The position numbers were made by a program, and so were the translations under genes. The notes beneath the pieces are model-generated. The model was not told the DNA's origin. It did no database searches and saw only the letters and a list, made by a program, of their open reading frames with translations. DNA of 64,000 nucleotides from Aurantiochytrium sp. KH105 (taxonomy: Eukaryota > Sar > Bigyra > Thraustochytrida > Thraustochytriidae): contig BGKB01000183.1 in NCBI GenBank assembly GCA_003116975.1, positions 1-64,000 of the forward strand, written 5' to 3'. The number at the start of each line of letters is the position of its first letter. Within the stretch, counting starts at the first letter, position 1. This document shows positions 29,899 to 40,657 of this stretch, in pieces.

Positions 29899-30714
29899 GT
29901 CAGTTTGTTTGTTTGTTAGACAGTTGGCCAGCGAGAGGAAAGCAACGCAGACAAAAGGAGAGCGCGATCGACCAATCGCCTGGGGAGAGAGTTTGGGACT
30001 GCTTCTTGCTGCAGCATGCGCGGCTTCGAAACCATCCTCGTCATCGCCATGACACATCCTTCTTCCACAACGACAGACTCCTCGCCTCCTCCTCACCGCG
30101 TCAAGGCTCGCCACCTTCTCCGCCTCCAGCCTCGGGACGCAATCGCATCGCATCTCACCTCGTCTCCGCTCGGCGCCGAGAGAGCCTGCCGGGGCCGCGC
30201 TCAGCTAAGCTAAAACCTCTCCGCCCAACGGCGAGCCGCCTCATCCCGCCCAGCCCAGCCCTGCTTTCTTGCTGGCTTGCTCGCTGGCTCGCTCCATGCA
30301 CCATGGCCAGTCTTGACGGCGGTCCGCACGTCCTTGACAACGCCGCCTTCCTGGGCTACCTGCCGGCCCCGCCCGGAGGATCCCGGGGCCCGCCCGCACT
30401 GCGCCTGTGGCTGTGGCTTTCATCGTTTCCGCGCGGATCGTCTTCGCAACGCGAGAAAACGAGTCCCAGTCGCTCCTCCGCGCCCGTTCTAACGGCCGCC
30501 CGCTTCTTTCTTTCTTCTTCCTTCCTTCCTTCCTTCCTTCCTTCCTCTCTCTCTAACCGTGGCGAGGAGGGCCTCGCAGTCGCTGCACTGCGGCGCAGGA
30601 GCCCCGCTCGCGCCCGGTCGGTCGCCTCGCCTCGCGTCGCGGCCGCGGGCCCGGGCTTCCCCGCCCGGCGGCGCCGCGGAGGAGCGCGGCGCGGCGACGC
30701 GAGGCAGGCGACGC

Positions 30715-30751
30715 GAGGCAGGGCAGAGCAGAGCAGAGCAGAGCAGAGCAC
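30715..30751 (+). repeat. Orphan GAGCA pentanucleotide array
   Basis: Six or so GCAGA units on the plus strand. Elsewhere this type sits within about 600 bp of a start codon, but the nearest plus-strand gene starts 1.7 kb away at 32427. Confidence 0.88.
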
Positions 30752-31293
30752 CGCGGCTGTCTTTCATTCTGCCTGGCGGCGAAAGACCCGCGCTGGAATG
30801 CGACGCGCGGCTGCTTGCTCGCGGCGCTGCTCCTCGGGGGGCGGCCGGCCGCGTGCTGGAGCCAGCCGCCCGAGGAAGGGAGGGAGGGAGGGAAGGAGGG
30901 AGGGACGCGCCGCGCGCTCTCTCCGCAGTCCGCAGCGCAGCAGCAGCAGCGCAGAGCGAGCGCGGCCCCGCTCGCCCATGACGCGGCGCGGGAGGCGGCC
31001 TCCCCTCCTTCGCGCCTCTTGCTTCCTGCCTAGCTGTCCGCGTAGGACTAGATAGACGAGGCTATCTTTCGATTGATCGATCAATCGTTCGTCTGCTGTA
31101 CTAGTACTATAAGACCATGATGGCCTGTGTTGCGGCGCGTCGGGCGACGACGCGCGGCGCCGCGTCGTTCGCCATCGATCGAGCGAAGGACCGAGTCGTC
31201 CTTGGATTTAACTTTTTTTTCTTCAAGTTCTTCGCGCACGCGTATCGCGAGCGTGCTAGATTGCGCGGTTTGGTGGCTGTTGGTCGAGCGATG

Positions 31294-31360
31294 CTTTGAT
31301 CAATCGATCGAAGCTTTGATCAAGCGATTGATCGATCGATCGATTGCTTTGATTGATCAG
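31294..31360. repeat. GATC-rich quasi-palindromic block
   Basis: Seven GATC sites in about 65 bp are arranged as GCTTTGATCAA copies and GATTGATCGATC runs that can pair with each other. It is probably slippage-derived, with hairpin potential. Confidence 0.6.
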
Positions 31361-31576
31361 GGCAGATGGATTCACTGTCATTCAGGGTAGAGGAGAGCCT
31401 GGCTGACGCCCAGCGGCGAGATTGATTACATTGGCGGGTCAACAGCAGCGACGGACGGGAATCCCGCGGCCTGGGCGACGGGAATGCCACGCAGAAGTGC
31501 CGCGCAGGCCGACATTATGTCGTCGGATGGGAAAAAAGATTCGCGACGCGCTGCGTCGACGTCGATCGCCAACAGG

Positions 31577-32332
31577 CAGACCAAACCAAACCAAACCAAA
31601 CCAAACCAAAGCAGACCAGAGCGGTGCGGATCCCAGTCTCACGCGCAGACGTCGCGCAACCTCGCAGTTGACTCGCTCTAACGGCGGGTCTTGGCCTCCA
31701 CGACCTCAGCGCCACGCGAGATGCGCAATCGCCTTCGAGGAAAGTGGGCCAGGCCATCCATGGGTGGTGGCTTCTACAAAACGACAGACGGCACGTGCCT
31801 GGGGTCCCCCTGCAGCTGACAACGAACATCATTAGAATGAGCACCCTTTCTGATCAATAGTATAGGCCTACAGCGATTGGATCAATGCCACAGCGATTGC
31901 ATCAATCAATCCTGCGACAGCGGCTTCCGTCGATGCGAGGTGGGCGCTGGCATGCCATGCAGATCTCCAAACTCTGCCAATGCCAAGATTGTTGAGAATA
32001 CTACGACGAGCAGCCTACTACTAGCACAGCCTACTACTTGCAGGCCTAGTCGATGTATAGGCCAATCTATACAGAGCAGAGTGCATGCGCGCAGAGTGCG
32101 CCAAAAAATGTGTAACCGTCATCTGCACGGCGCAGCTGTTGCGGCGCGCCTGAGCGCGGGAGACCCGATCGCACGCTGACGCAGCGCAGTCGCCCAGACG
32201 CGCCTTGCCGAGGGCGAGCCGTCCCACGTAGCCGTCGTCTCGCGTCGCGACGCTCTAGGCCCAAGTCGAGCCAAGTCGAGCCAAGCCGAGTCCAGCCGAG
32301 CAGAGCCAAGCCGAGCCGAGCAGAGCAAAGCC
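31577..32332 (+). repeat. Pentanucleotide arrays before kinesin-8 (AAACC; GAGCC/AAGCC)
   Basis: Two separate arrays at 31577-31621 (AAACC with GACCA ends) and 32260-32332 (AAGTC GAGCC AAGCC GAGCA) share 5-bp period and orientation with the kinesin-8 gene. The second ends about 95 bp before its ATG. The sequence between them is not repetitive. Confidence 0.8.
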
Positions 32333-32426
32333 GGCCAAACAAACATCGTGCAACGAAGAAAAGGCAAGCGAGCAAGCAAGCAAGCAAAGCCACTTCGTCC
32401 TTGGCTTTTTGCCCTTGGCTTCGCCC

Positions 32427-34757
32427 ATGCTCGACGGCGACGAGGACACCGCACCACGGCAACGGCGCAAGGCGCGCCAGAGCATGGGGGGCGGAGACGC
32501 CAACAATGCGGCCACCAACGCCACCGCCGCCGCAAGCGAAGCGAGAATGACCGTCTGCGTGCGCACACGGCCATTGTCCAGCACGGAAATCGAACGGGGA
32601 GAACGATCCGTCGTGCGCGGCTTCTGCGAGGACAAAGTCGTACGCATCAGCAAAGAAGCCCGCGCAGGCGCCGTCCTACGCTCCGAAATGGGCGCACAGC
32701 ACGAGTACCAGTTTGATCAGGTCTTTGGCAGCGAGGCGACCCAACAGGATATCTACGAAGCCACCACCCAGGCCATCGTCATGGACGCACTCCGCGGCGT
32801 CAACAGCACCGTCTTTGCATACGGCGCAACAGGCGCGGGAAAAACACACACCATGCTCGGAAACCCCAATGACCCAGGCATCATTCCCCGCGCCCTCGTT
32901 GACCTCTTTCGCGGCATCGACCGGCTTCGCGATGACTTTGACCTTGATCCGCGGTCCGGACAGGGCGCCACTAAAGAGTGGAATGTCAAGCTCAGTTACC
33001 TCGAAGTCTACAACGAAACCATCTACGATCTCCTCACTCACAAGCAGCGACCTCTGCAGCCTTGCGAGGACCCCAACGATTTTCAGGTAAAGGTCCTCGG
33101 GCTCACCGAGGTCCTCGTCAACAACACCGACCAGGTCCTCGAGCTTCTCGAGAGTGGCAACAAGCGCCGTCGCATGGAGAGCACCGCCGCCAACCAGGTC
33201 TCCTCCCGCTCGCATGCCGTCATCCAAGTCCGAATTGAATCCGTTCTTGTTGAACCCGTTCCTTTCAAGGGCAAGCGCCGTCTCGCGCCCAAGCCCAAAA
33301 AGACCGCCATCTCCTCCGTGCTTTCCCTCATCGATCTCGCTGGCAGCGAGCGCGCCGCAGCTACGCAAAACAGAGGTGCGCGTCTGCGCGAGGGCGCCAA
33401 CATCAACCGTTCGCTCCTCGCCCTTGCAAACTGTATCAATGCCCTCAGCTCGGGTCGCAAGGCCACACGCGTAAAATATCGCGACAGCAAGCTCACACAC
33501 TTGCTCAAGTCCTCGCTCGAAGGCAATTCCAGTCTCTGCATGATCGCCGCCATCAACCCTTCCAACAAGTGCTACGAGGAGTCCCACAATACGCTCAAAT
33601 ACGCAAACCGCGCCAAGGACATCAAAATCAAGGCGTCCGTCGCCGCACCCGTGCGACGCAACGTCAACTCCATGGGCTCCGAGGATGCTGAACGTCTTGA
33701 AGAGCTCGAAGCAGAAAACCAAGAGCTTCGCTGCAGGCTCACTGCAAACGAGCAGCGCGCAGCCTCCAACGTCAGCGCCAGTCCCGACACTAGTGCCGTC
33801 GTCACCGACGCCGAGACCGAAAAGGCCATGCTCGACCTGCAAACTCGCGTGGCCGAGCTCGAGGCCGAGAATCTCACGCTTGCTAGCATCGCGGCCGCAA
33901 AGCTTCAAGTCCCGACGGCGGACCTTCGCGAGGCCCTCGCGAATGCCGTAGAGGCTGCGCTTGCCTCCGACGTAGAAGCTGCGCAGCGCGCAGAAATCGC
34001 CATGCTCCGGTCTCGAGCCGGCGACCAAACGTCGGAGATCAACCGCCTGCAGACTGTCGTCAACGAACAAGAACAGCGCTTCGTCGCAATACAAGCGGCT
34101 CACGAGCAAGAGGTGCAGCAACACAAGCGAGAGTTGCAAGACCTTCGTCAAAAACATCACAATCATCGAAAAAACGAGCATCACCAGCACAGCCACAGCC
34201 CCTCCAAGGTGCGGGCGACCCCGCAACCGCAAACACAGCCGCTCGCGCAGCGCGGCCTCGACCGCGACTTGCCGCCGCCCCCGGCGCATCTGGTGCAAGC
34301 TGCAAATGGAGGCAAATCGTTGCGATCCAAAATGCGACGAAGATCCTTCATCCCTACACTGAGCGGCAGCAATACCGACGCAAGTTCGCATGTGCGTCAC
34401 AAGGAAAACCGAACGCGGCGGTCTGCTGACGCAGTCATTGGCAGCGCTCGCAAGGACTATGAGGCAGGGCGCAACAAGGGACGCGACGTTGAGAACGACG
34501 ATCTCGCATCCAAGACCAAGTCGAAGAAGCGTCTGTCCACGGACAACGAGGCGCGCAGCGAAGGTCCCGTGCGACTCAAGCAAAAGACCGAGCACTCTTG
34601 CCTCGAAAAGGTCGCCGAGGGAACGCCTGAGCGCCTCAGGGGCGCAGACGCTGCGTCGGCTTCTGAGACGCCTTCATCGGCTTCGCCTGGCACGCGGGCA
34701 CTGCGAATGCGTGTCCCGCGCTTTCGCATGCGCAACAATGGCGCACCCAAGTCCTGA
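32427..34757 (+). CDS. Kinesin-8 family motor (KIF18/KIF19-like)
   Basis: This 776-residue kinesin moves on and probably depolymerises microtubule plus ends. The motor (about residues 40-400) has MTVCVRTRPL, the kinesin-8-style P-loop GATGAGKTHTMLG (about 132), VSSRSHAVIQV (about 260), SLIDLAGSERAAAT (about 301), REGANINRSLLALANCINAL and YANRAKDIKIK. The GATGAGKT loop, the GAR-x-REGANINRSLLALANCINAL run and the YANRAKDIK ending are the main reasons for the kinesin-8 call. A coiled coil follows (about 410-580), then a basic, Ser-rich tail that may bind microtubules. I use the ATG at 32427; the longer frame begins with TTG. A likely poly(A) signal AATAAA is at 35097-35102. Confidence 0.9.
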   Translation: MLDGDEDTAPRQRRKARQSMGGGDANNAATNATAAASEARMTVCVRTRPLSSTEIERGERSVVRGFCEDKVVRISKEARAGAVLRSEMGAQHEYQFDQVFGSEATQQDIYEATTQAIVMDALRGVNSTVFAYGATGAGKTHTMLGNPNDPGIIPRALVDLFRGIDRLRDDFDLDPRSGQGATKEWNVKLSYLEVYNETIYDLLTHKQRPLQPCEDPNDFQVKVLGLTEVLVNNTDQVLELLESGNKRRRMESTAANQVSSRSHAVIQVRIESVLVEPVPFKGKRRLAPKPKKTAISSVLSLIDLAGSERAAATQNRGARLREGANINRSLLALANCINALSSGRKATRVKYRDSKLTHLLKSSLEGNSSLCMIAAINPSNKCYEESHNTLKYANRAKDIKIKASVAAPVRRNVNSMGSEDAERLEELEAENQELRCRLTANEQRAASNVSASPDTSAVVTDAETEKAMLDLQTRVAELEAENLTLASIAAAKLQVPTADLREALANAVEAALASDVEAAQRAEIAMLRSRAGDQTSEINRLQTVVNEQEQRFVAIQAAHEQEVQQHKRELQDLRQKHHNHRKNEHHQHSHSPSKVRATPQPQTQPLAQRGLDRDLPPPPAHLVQAANGGKSLRSKMRRRSFIPTLSGSNTDASSHVRHKENRTRRSADAVIGSARKDYEAGRNKGRDVENDDLASKTKSKKRLSTDNEARSEGPVRLKQKTEHSCLEKVAEGTPERLRGADAASASETPSSASPGTRALRMRVPRFRMRNNGAPKS

Positions 34758-35335
34758 CCGGTTTATCCTCCTTTTCCGTCTTTAGCAAAAGAGGTTCGTC
34801 CTCGTGCAAATCCCCACATCCTCCTTCTTCGTCTTTCTTCTTCTTCTTCTTCTTCTTCGTTTATCTTTTTTGAATCTGATTCTGAACGCGAATGTCAGTC
34901 ACCTTTATACAGTCATTGGCATGAACCTATTTCCCACCTTTTTCGTATACACGCATACCACCAATTTTCTTCTTGAAGGCCATTTTGTTGAGCAGTTTCA
35001 AGCACTGTATAATTTCATGTTTTTAGCGTATTCTACAAGCATGCGATGCGTTGAGTGGTCCCTGCCCAATCGTTTGCACGATGAGGCCTTTACAATAATA
35101 AAATAACAAAAAGTCTTGCTTGATTGCAAGACGCGCCTTGACCCCTCGATCTTTACAAAAAGAAGAAGAAGAAGAAGAAGAAGAAGAGAGAAAGTCAGGC
35201 TAGCTTACACCTTTTCCGCGTCGGGAAAACCTCGAAACACAGAGGGACTTTACTCTCGATCTCTCTTGTAGCTATTCTTCTTCGTCTTTTTTTTTTTTGT
35301 CTTTTCTTTTTCCCAATCGTAATCCTTTGCCCGGA
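34758..35335. other. Convergent spacer, kinesin-8 / 7-TM protein
   Basis: The 578-bp spacer is AT-richer, with TTC (34826-34858) and AAG (35159-35186) trinucleotide runs and AATAAA at 35097-35102. No coding sequence supported. Confidence 0.5.
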
Positions 35336-36649
35336 TCAAACTTGCGCAATGGTGCGCGATGCCGCGTCAGACGCCATCGAGTCCGCGTCCCTGTCTTCAT
35401 CGGACGAGGCCGCCACGAGACTGATTTCCGCAGGCCGCGAGTCGAGCCGTTGTACCTCCCAAAGACCTGTCGACGATTTCGCCCCACTTTCAGCAGTGCC
35501 TTTTTCGCTTGGAAACTCCTCATCATCAGAGTCAGAGTCATCTCCGTCGTCGTCGTCGTCTTCTTCTTCTTCCGCGTTATTGCCGCGATGAGCGGACCCG
35601 TGGTCCGTGGGTGTCTGCATTCGTACACGAATGGCGTTGAGGCTCGTGCACGAATACCTCATCACGGCAATGACGATGGACACATTCGTAATTGGAAGCA
35701 TCACATAGGCAATCTGCAGCGGACCGAGGGCGTCGGCCGATCCTGCGTGTTGCATCCAGCCGCCCGGCGATAAGTAGAGACCGGCGTAGAGACATCCGAA
35801 AAAGACGACGATAAAAAGCAAGGTGACAATGAGGACCGCCGTCGCCTGGACACGGTGCACCTGCTTGCGGAACCACTGTTTCTGAGGTTCAGGCGTTTCA
35901 TTCACAAGCGCAGCGCGCTGTAAGAGAGCAACCAGCTTGCGCTGTGCAAAGGCGTACGCAATGCCGATGAAAACGTAAAAGGGCAGCGTGAGAAGGATCC
36001 CGAGCTCGATCACACGCAGCGCAAAGCACGGGCCCAAAACTGCAACATAGAAAATCTCTGAAAAGTAGACGATGCGCCGCGAGTAGGCGAGGTATCGAGC
36101 CATGGGCGAGTTTGACGTGAGCGTCCCGCGCACGACGCGAATCCAGACTAAGCACACGTTTAGCAATGAGGCCGTGCCCGTGACCAAGGCCAGGAAAACA
36201 AAGGTGGTCTCCTGCCTTGAAAGGTCATGATACTTGGTCAAGCCTTCGTTTGCGTCGTCCACAATCAAGGTGTAGCGCTCTGGAGTCAATAAAATGGCGG
36301 CCGACGTGGAGAACCAGCACGCACAAAAAATGAGCGCCAGCAAGCTGAGAGCAAAAGTGCCAATTACCGAGTTCAACAGAATCCGAGCCTTTTTGATCGC
36401 GACGAGCCAGACGATAAAGCACGAGGACGTCGCCGCCGTAAGAAGCGCCAACACGGCCATGATCAGGTACACGGCCGCCATGGTTTTTGCCGCGCGGCCG
36501 AGCGTGTCGCAGTTCGGCATATTCTCCCACCCATAGTACGGGCTGCAGTCGCACGTGTGCCACGTCTCCTCCGGCGCCCAGCTCGGCGTGCCCAGACACA
36601 CCTGCGTCCCGGGGCAGTCCGCGTCGCCGATGCAGCTCGTCGCGTTCAT
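35336..36649 (-). CDS. Seven-transmembrane protein with Cys-rich N-terminus
   Basis: This 437-residue protein has seven predicted TM helices, for example AVYLIMAVLALLTAATSS, SVIGTFALSLLALIFCACW, FVFLALVTGTASLLNVCLVW, IVYFSEIFYVAVLGPCF, IELGILLTLPFYVFIGIAY, AVLIVTLLFIVVFFGCLYAG and AYVMLPITNVSIVIAVM. A short N-terminal region carries six Cys (residues 6, 12, 18, 33, 35, 47), so two or three disulfides outside the cell or in the lumen are likely. The C-terminal tail is long, acidic and Ser-rich. The topology recalls a GPCR-like receptor, but I see no DRY, NPxxY or other class motif, so the family is unassigned. I use the ATG at 36649 (MNATSC); upstream in-frame sequence is a translated CGACG array. 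Confidence 0.75.
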   Translation of the reverse strand: MNATSCIGDADCPGTQVCLGTPSWAPEETWHTCDCSPYYGWENMPNCDTLGRAAKTMAAVYLIMAVLALLTAATSSCFIVWLVAIKKARILLNSVIGTFALSLLALIFCACWFSTSAAILLTPERYTLIVDDANEGLTKYHDLSRQETTFVFLALVTGTASLLNVCLVWIRVVRGTLTSNSPMARYLAYSRRIVYFSEIFYVAVLGPCFALRVIELGILLTLPFYVFIGIAYAFAQRKLVALLQRAALVNETPEPQKQWFRKQVHRVQATAVLIVTLLFIVVFFGCLYAGLYLSPGGWMQHAGSADALGPLQIAYVMLPITNVSIVIAVMRYSCTSLNAIRVRMQTPTDHGSAHRGNNAEEEEDDDDDGDDSDSDDEEFPSEKGTAESGAKSSTGLWEVQRLDSRPAEISLVAASSDEDRDADSMASDAASRTIAQV

Positions 36650-37758
36650 GCTCGCCCGCTCGCGCGCACGCCGCACGCCGGCCGGCCGGTCACCTGCTGC
36701 CACGATCTGAGATCCTCTCCGCTCCGAAATCCACTTCACCAGATCCAGTCCACTCCGACACGCCACGCCACGACGCGACGCGACGCGACGCAACAAGACG
36801 CGACGCGACGCGACGCAGCCCAGCCCGGCGACTCGCTCGCGCGCTGCGCCTGCGCGCCGCCCAGCGCGCCTCTCAGCGAGCGGACGTGGGCTCCAACGAG
36901 GTCTGCCGCGCCGTGCGAGGGCCCGACCTGAGGGAGGGAATCCGCCATTTCTATTGAGCTCAGTGGCGGCTCAAGTCTTGCGATGCTTTGTCTGCTATCT
37001 CGGCTCGTCTTGTCTTGACTTGTCTTGCCTTGCCTTGCCTTGTCTTGTCTTGGGGCTCGAGGGCGCAGCGCCCGAGCCGAAAGATCGCCGCGTCCGCGTC
37101 TTCATCCAGCAGGACTGCGGAAGCAAGTCCCGAGTCATCGGCGCAGACCGGGAAAGCGAGCTTGGGATCTGGCGGGGTTCAAGACTGACGGCACGGCTGG
37201 CCGAGTGGTCGCGCGAAGGGCGGGAAACTGTCGCCGAAGACCGTGTGCCTGCAATGGCATGCATGCATACATGCATGGTCGCTCTCTGGCGGATGGACGG
37301 TCGTGTGATGCGCGGTTCTTTAGGCAGAGAATCGCAATCTTGATTGGCTGGCGAGTGGGTTCCAGCGCCGGCTGCAGGGATAGCAAAGCGAAGGAAAGAA
37401 CTGATGATGTGGCCATTGTCTTGATGAAGAACCACTCGTTCCGCAGAGCGGCCCTGCCGCGCCTGGAGGCATCTCGTTGCTCTCCATCGCTTCGGCCTTG
37501 CGAGCAGGCCTAGGTGGTTCTTGGCCCCCGCAATCCAAGCCTTTTTGCGACGCATCGCATGATCATCAGGTCTCTATGTATGTAGTACTGTGTTCACATG
37601 TTAGTAGTAGTAGTATGTAATTTCCGCCTTGTTGGGAACAAGTGGCCAGTGCTCCTGGACAGAGCCCAAAGCGTACGAGGATCGTCGCCCACTCGGGCGC
37701 GGCGAGCCTCGCCCAGCGGGAGGCGTTGCGCGCTGCATGCTGGCGACGGGCCTGCGCG
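36650..37758. promoter_or_regulatory. Head-to-head promoter region, 7-TM / unknown 725-aa protein
   Basis: The 1109-bp spacer has a CGACG pentanucleotide array (36756-36818) and a CTTGC/CTTGT array (37006-37052). Both read as GCGTC and AAGGC/AAGAC in the 7-TM gene sense. A tRNA-like A-box string near 37198 lacks the rest of a tRNA. No gene seen. Confidence 0.55.
36756..37052 (-). repeat. Pentanucleotide arrays upstream of 7-TM gene
   Basis: Two arrays, 36756-36818 (GCGTC in gene sense) and 37006-37052 (AAGGC and AAGAC in gene sense), lie 110 and 360 bp from the start. The intervening 190 bp are not repetitive. Confidence 0.82.
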
Positions 37759-37939
37759 ATGCAGACCAAGCCGCCAGGGCCGCTGGCCCAGGTGCCTCGG
37801 CGAGGCACCTGTGCTCAGGATCTCGGCCACAAGGTGCTCCAGAAGAGAGACGACGACGACGACGACGACGACGACAACGCCAACAACGACCATGAAAAGA
37901 GCAACGATAACGCGGTGGTGGAGAAGATTGGCAGTGGAA

Positions 37940-37973
<34 letters not shown>

Positions 37974-39936
37974 TGATGGCGACAATGGTGAATCAAAAGA
38001 GCCCATAAACAAAGAAGAAGAAGAAGAAGAAGAAGAAGAAGAAGAAGAGGACGAGGAGAGCAGCGAGGACGACGGGCAAGTCCAGATCCAGGACCTCGAA
38101 GGCGAGCTCGCGACCGCCAATGCCAAGATTGCGCGACTTGTCGAAGGGTGCAAGTTGCTCGCTCAACAGCGCGACGCTGCGATCGAAGAGCGCGACCGGG
38201 CCGCCAAACGCGCACAAGAAGCGGATAGAAAGGCCAAGGCACTGCAGGCCACACAAGATGCTCGTCTCGAAGAATTACGCGCGCAACTGCATCGCGCACA
38301 ACAAGCTCAAACCTCCGTTAAAACGCCTTCCGCAGCGCGCAAAGAAAACCCAGACCTTATGGCCTCGTCATGGATTGCATTATGGTCCTTGCGTCTTCAG
38401 GTGGAGCGCATCATCGCACTAGGCGATGAACCCGGGGAGGCCGCCGCACAGCTTGCACGCGCAGTTGCGCAGAGCGCAGCCACAGTTTGCGCAGCAGAAC
38501 TTGGTGCACCAGGTCACCGTCGCGCAAAAGCTGCGCTCAGCAGGGCACAGAATACCACCGTCACCGTACTCCTGCGTCTCGCTCCCAGCTTTGGAGGCAG
38601 TCAGATCGCATGCGGTGCCTGGAATTCCTTAGTCATGATGCTCGCGCAACCGCTTCGACTCGGCGACGACTTTGGCATGCTCGTACTGCACAGTCTTCGG
38701 GCGTCGATGGAAGCCGCGTGGGATGCTGGCGTCCGTGGTCGTGATATACAAGCCTGGGCCCGCCACTTTGCCTTGCTGGCCCAGCGTCTCAAACAGCATC
38801 ATTTGTGCCGCCGATTACAGTTTGCCGCCATTGAGCGCAAGGATTGGCTTGCGTATCGCGTGCTCACGTCTGTCTTGCCGCTCGAGAAACACAATGTTCT
38901 CGATGAGGCCATTCTCTTTTTGCGCTCGCGCGCCGCCCGCCAGCCAAACACAGCATTGGCAAACATTGGCACGCTTGTGCGCGAACAAGAGCGCCTTCAG
39001 GACGCTATTGTCAATTTTGTCAACCATACGCTTGAGGGCGACAACGCAAAGCGCAGACTTCAGACGCGGACCGGACAACTCGACATGATCGTGGCGCTCG
39101 AGCTGCTCGCCGCCCACATGGGCGTCCCCTGGGTGCTCGAGCGCATCGTGTTTGGCATTCTTACTCCGGGGCTCTTCGACGACTCGAGTGGACTTGCTCT
39201 CACAAAGGTCATTTTAGAGTTCTGTAAGCCGCACGTGCTTCAGCACCGCGCTCTCGTCGCAACGGTGGCCGCAACGGTTCGGGATCATTTCGATGCAGCG
39301 CCACCGCTCGCGAAAGAACTCGAGAGCGGACTGCGCAGTTTTCTCGACGCCCTCACTTCGGCCTTGCGCGACCCCGTCTCCCTGGCCAGGTCCGATGTTC
39401 ACGAATACATCGTCGTCAGTCTCCATGAACACAGTCTCGCAGATGACGATGACTTTTTGCGACTTCATGCCCAGCAATCCACAGCGCCGCCATCGCCTCC
39501 GCCCCCTCCGCCCCGTCGAGCTCAAAAGCGACCTCGGACAACATCGTCATCATTGAACGCTTCAGCCACGTCGAAGCAGGCGTCGATGTTTTCATCCTCG
39601 TCATCATCCTCGTCATCGTCATCGTCATCGTCGTCAGCCTTGCATAACGTCCCGACTACGATGCCAAACGCCGCCACGCCGATTAGCGGCAACAAGGAGC
39701 CGTCATCGCCATCCGACGCCGTCTCGCCCCTTTCGCTGCCTTTGAATACAAAGCCCGGTGCCACTGTTGCCGCTACGTCAGCAGCGACGACGCTCTCCGA
39801 GGCCCCGACTGAGAAGACTCGTAGCTCATCTGTCGAGGCGCTCGAGGTCCCAGAGGCAACTTCAACTTCTTCCGGCCTGAATCTAGCTTCTGACGAACCG
39901 GACCAGCTTATGGACCTGTCCGGGCCATGTCCCTGA
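37759..39936 (+). CDS. Unknown acidic, helical 725-aa protein
   Basis: I do not recognise this protein. It opens with a short basic region, two Asp runs (37852-37872 and 37942-37975) and a Glu run (38017-38048). A coiled coil follows (about residues 110-185, from QIQDLEGELATANAKIARLV). Next comes an all-alpha region of about 300 residues with motifs such as SSWIALWSLRLQVERIIALG and AWNSLVMMLAQPLRLGDDFG and no obvious catalytic residues. The C-terminal 170 residues are disordered with Pro and Ser runs. The acidic-plus-helical layout would suit a chromatin, RNA or transport scaffold. The first ATG is at 37759; the longer frame starts with GTG. It lies in tandem with the amine oxidase, 721 bp away. 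Confidence 0.62.
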
Positions 39937-40657
39937 TTTTTATGAAAAGTCTGCGGCTAGTTGCATGTACATTTCTCGGAAAGAAAATTAGCCAACGTGG
40001 GGGGAGCAAGACGACGTTGCGCATTCATCTCCTTGAAGCAACTGTTTGATGCTTTGTGCGGTGTGTGTGCATCGATGGAATTCTCTCTGGAGACAGACTC
40101 TCGAGGGCCATTGCAAATGGATATGCGGATCTTCCGGTCGCCTTCGACTGCTTCGGCTGCAGGATTCATGTTTGCTCGTTGAACAGTATTCCCTTCTCGA
40201 GGGTGGGTGGGTAAGATGCAGCTAATAGAATGCAGCAGGTCGCTGATTTTCCCGGAGGAATGCATCTTACCGCTCAGCCTTCCGCACATAGTCATTGTCA
40301 AGGCCATCGCGCTGCCTCTTTGCACGATTCACCCACGAAGTCGAGGAGAGATGATTGAATAAACAAACCCAATTGATTGCATTGATTGACAGTAAATGGT
40401 AAATTGTTTCGCTTTCTGGTATCTGAGCATCCGTGCGCGCAAATCAAAACCCCGTTGCTTTGTCCCTGAGCTGAGCAAAAACTCTGAGCAAATACAGTTC
40501 ATGGAGAGCTAGTCTTGCGCCGCGCAACCGCGGACGCAGCAGCGCGGCCCAAGGAGCTTGCAGACCTGGCGCAAAAGCCAGGCCTATCTAAAGCGCAAGC
40601 GCAACTTTGGCTGCGAAGGTCGCAGTGTCCCCGAGCACTCGAAAGGGTTTCGGACCG
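39937..40657. other. Tandem spacer before amine oxidase
   Basis: The 721-bp spacer has no clear repeat array, only a weak GAGCT/GAGCA stretch at 40466-40490. The open frame continues 51 bp upstream of the chosen ATG to a TTG, so an upstream exon cannot be excluded. Confidence 0.4.

Larger units (their letters stand above)
27461..32426. promoter_or_regulatory. Long head-to-head spacer, SPRY protein / kinesin-8
   Basis: At 4966 bp this is the largest gene-poor stretch. It contains GAGCC pentamers in the SPRY sense (27870-27893), AAAG (27905-27943), CGCCG (28294-28322), GCGTA/GCGCA (28506-28606), ATTC (28728-28757), CAGC (29860-29898), TTCC (30517-30546), GAGCA (30715-30751), a GATC-rich quasi-palindrome (31294-31360), AAACC (31577-31621) and GAGCC/AAGCC (32260-32332) arrays. 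Several open frames exist, but all are low-complexity translations. A non-coding RNA or weak gene cannot be excluded. Confidence 0.5.

Noticed and set aside
29709-31055. 448-codon plus-strand frame between the SPRY and kinesin-8 genes
   Set aside because: It begins with GTG, is Arg/Ala/Ser-rich and runs through microsatellites; no conserved features.
37195-37270. tRNA-like A-box (TGGCCGAGTGG) near 37198
   Set aside because: No B-box (GGTTCRANTCC type) or acceptor stem follows at tRNA distance; the GGTTCAA nearby lies upstream, in the wrong order.
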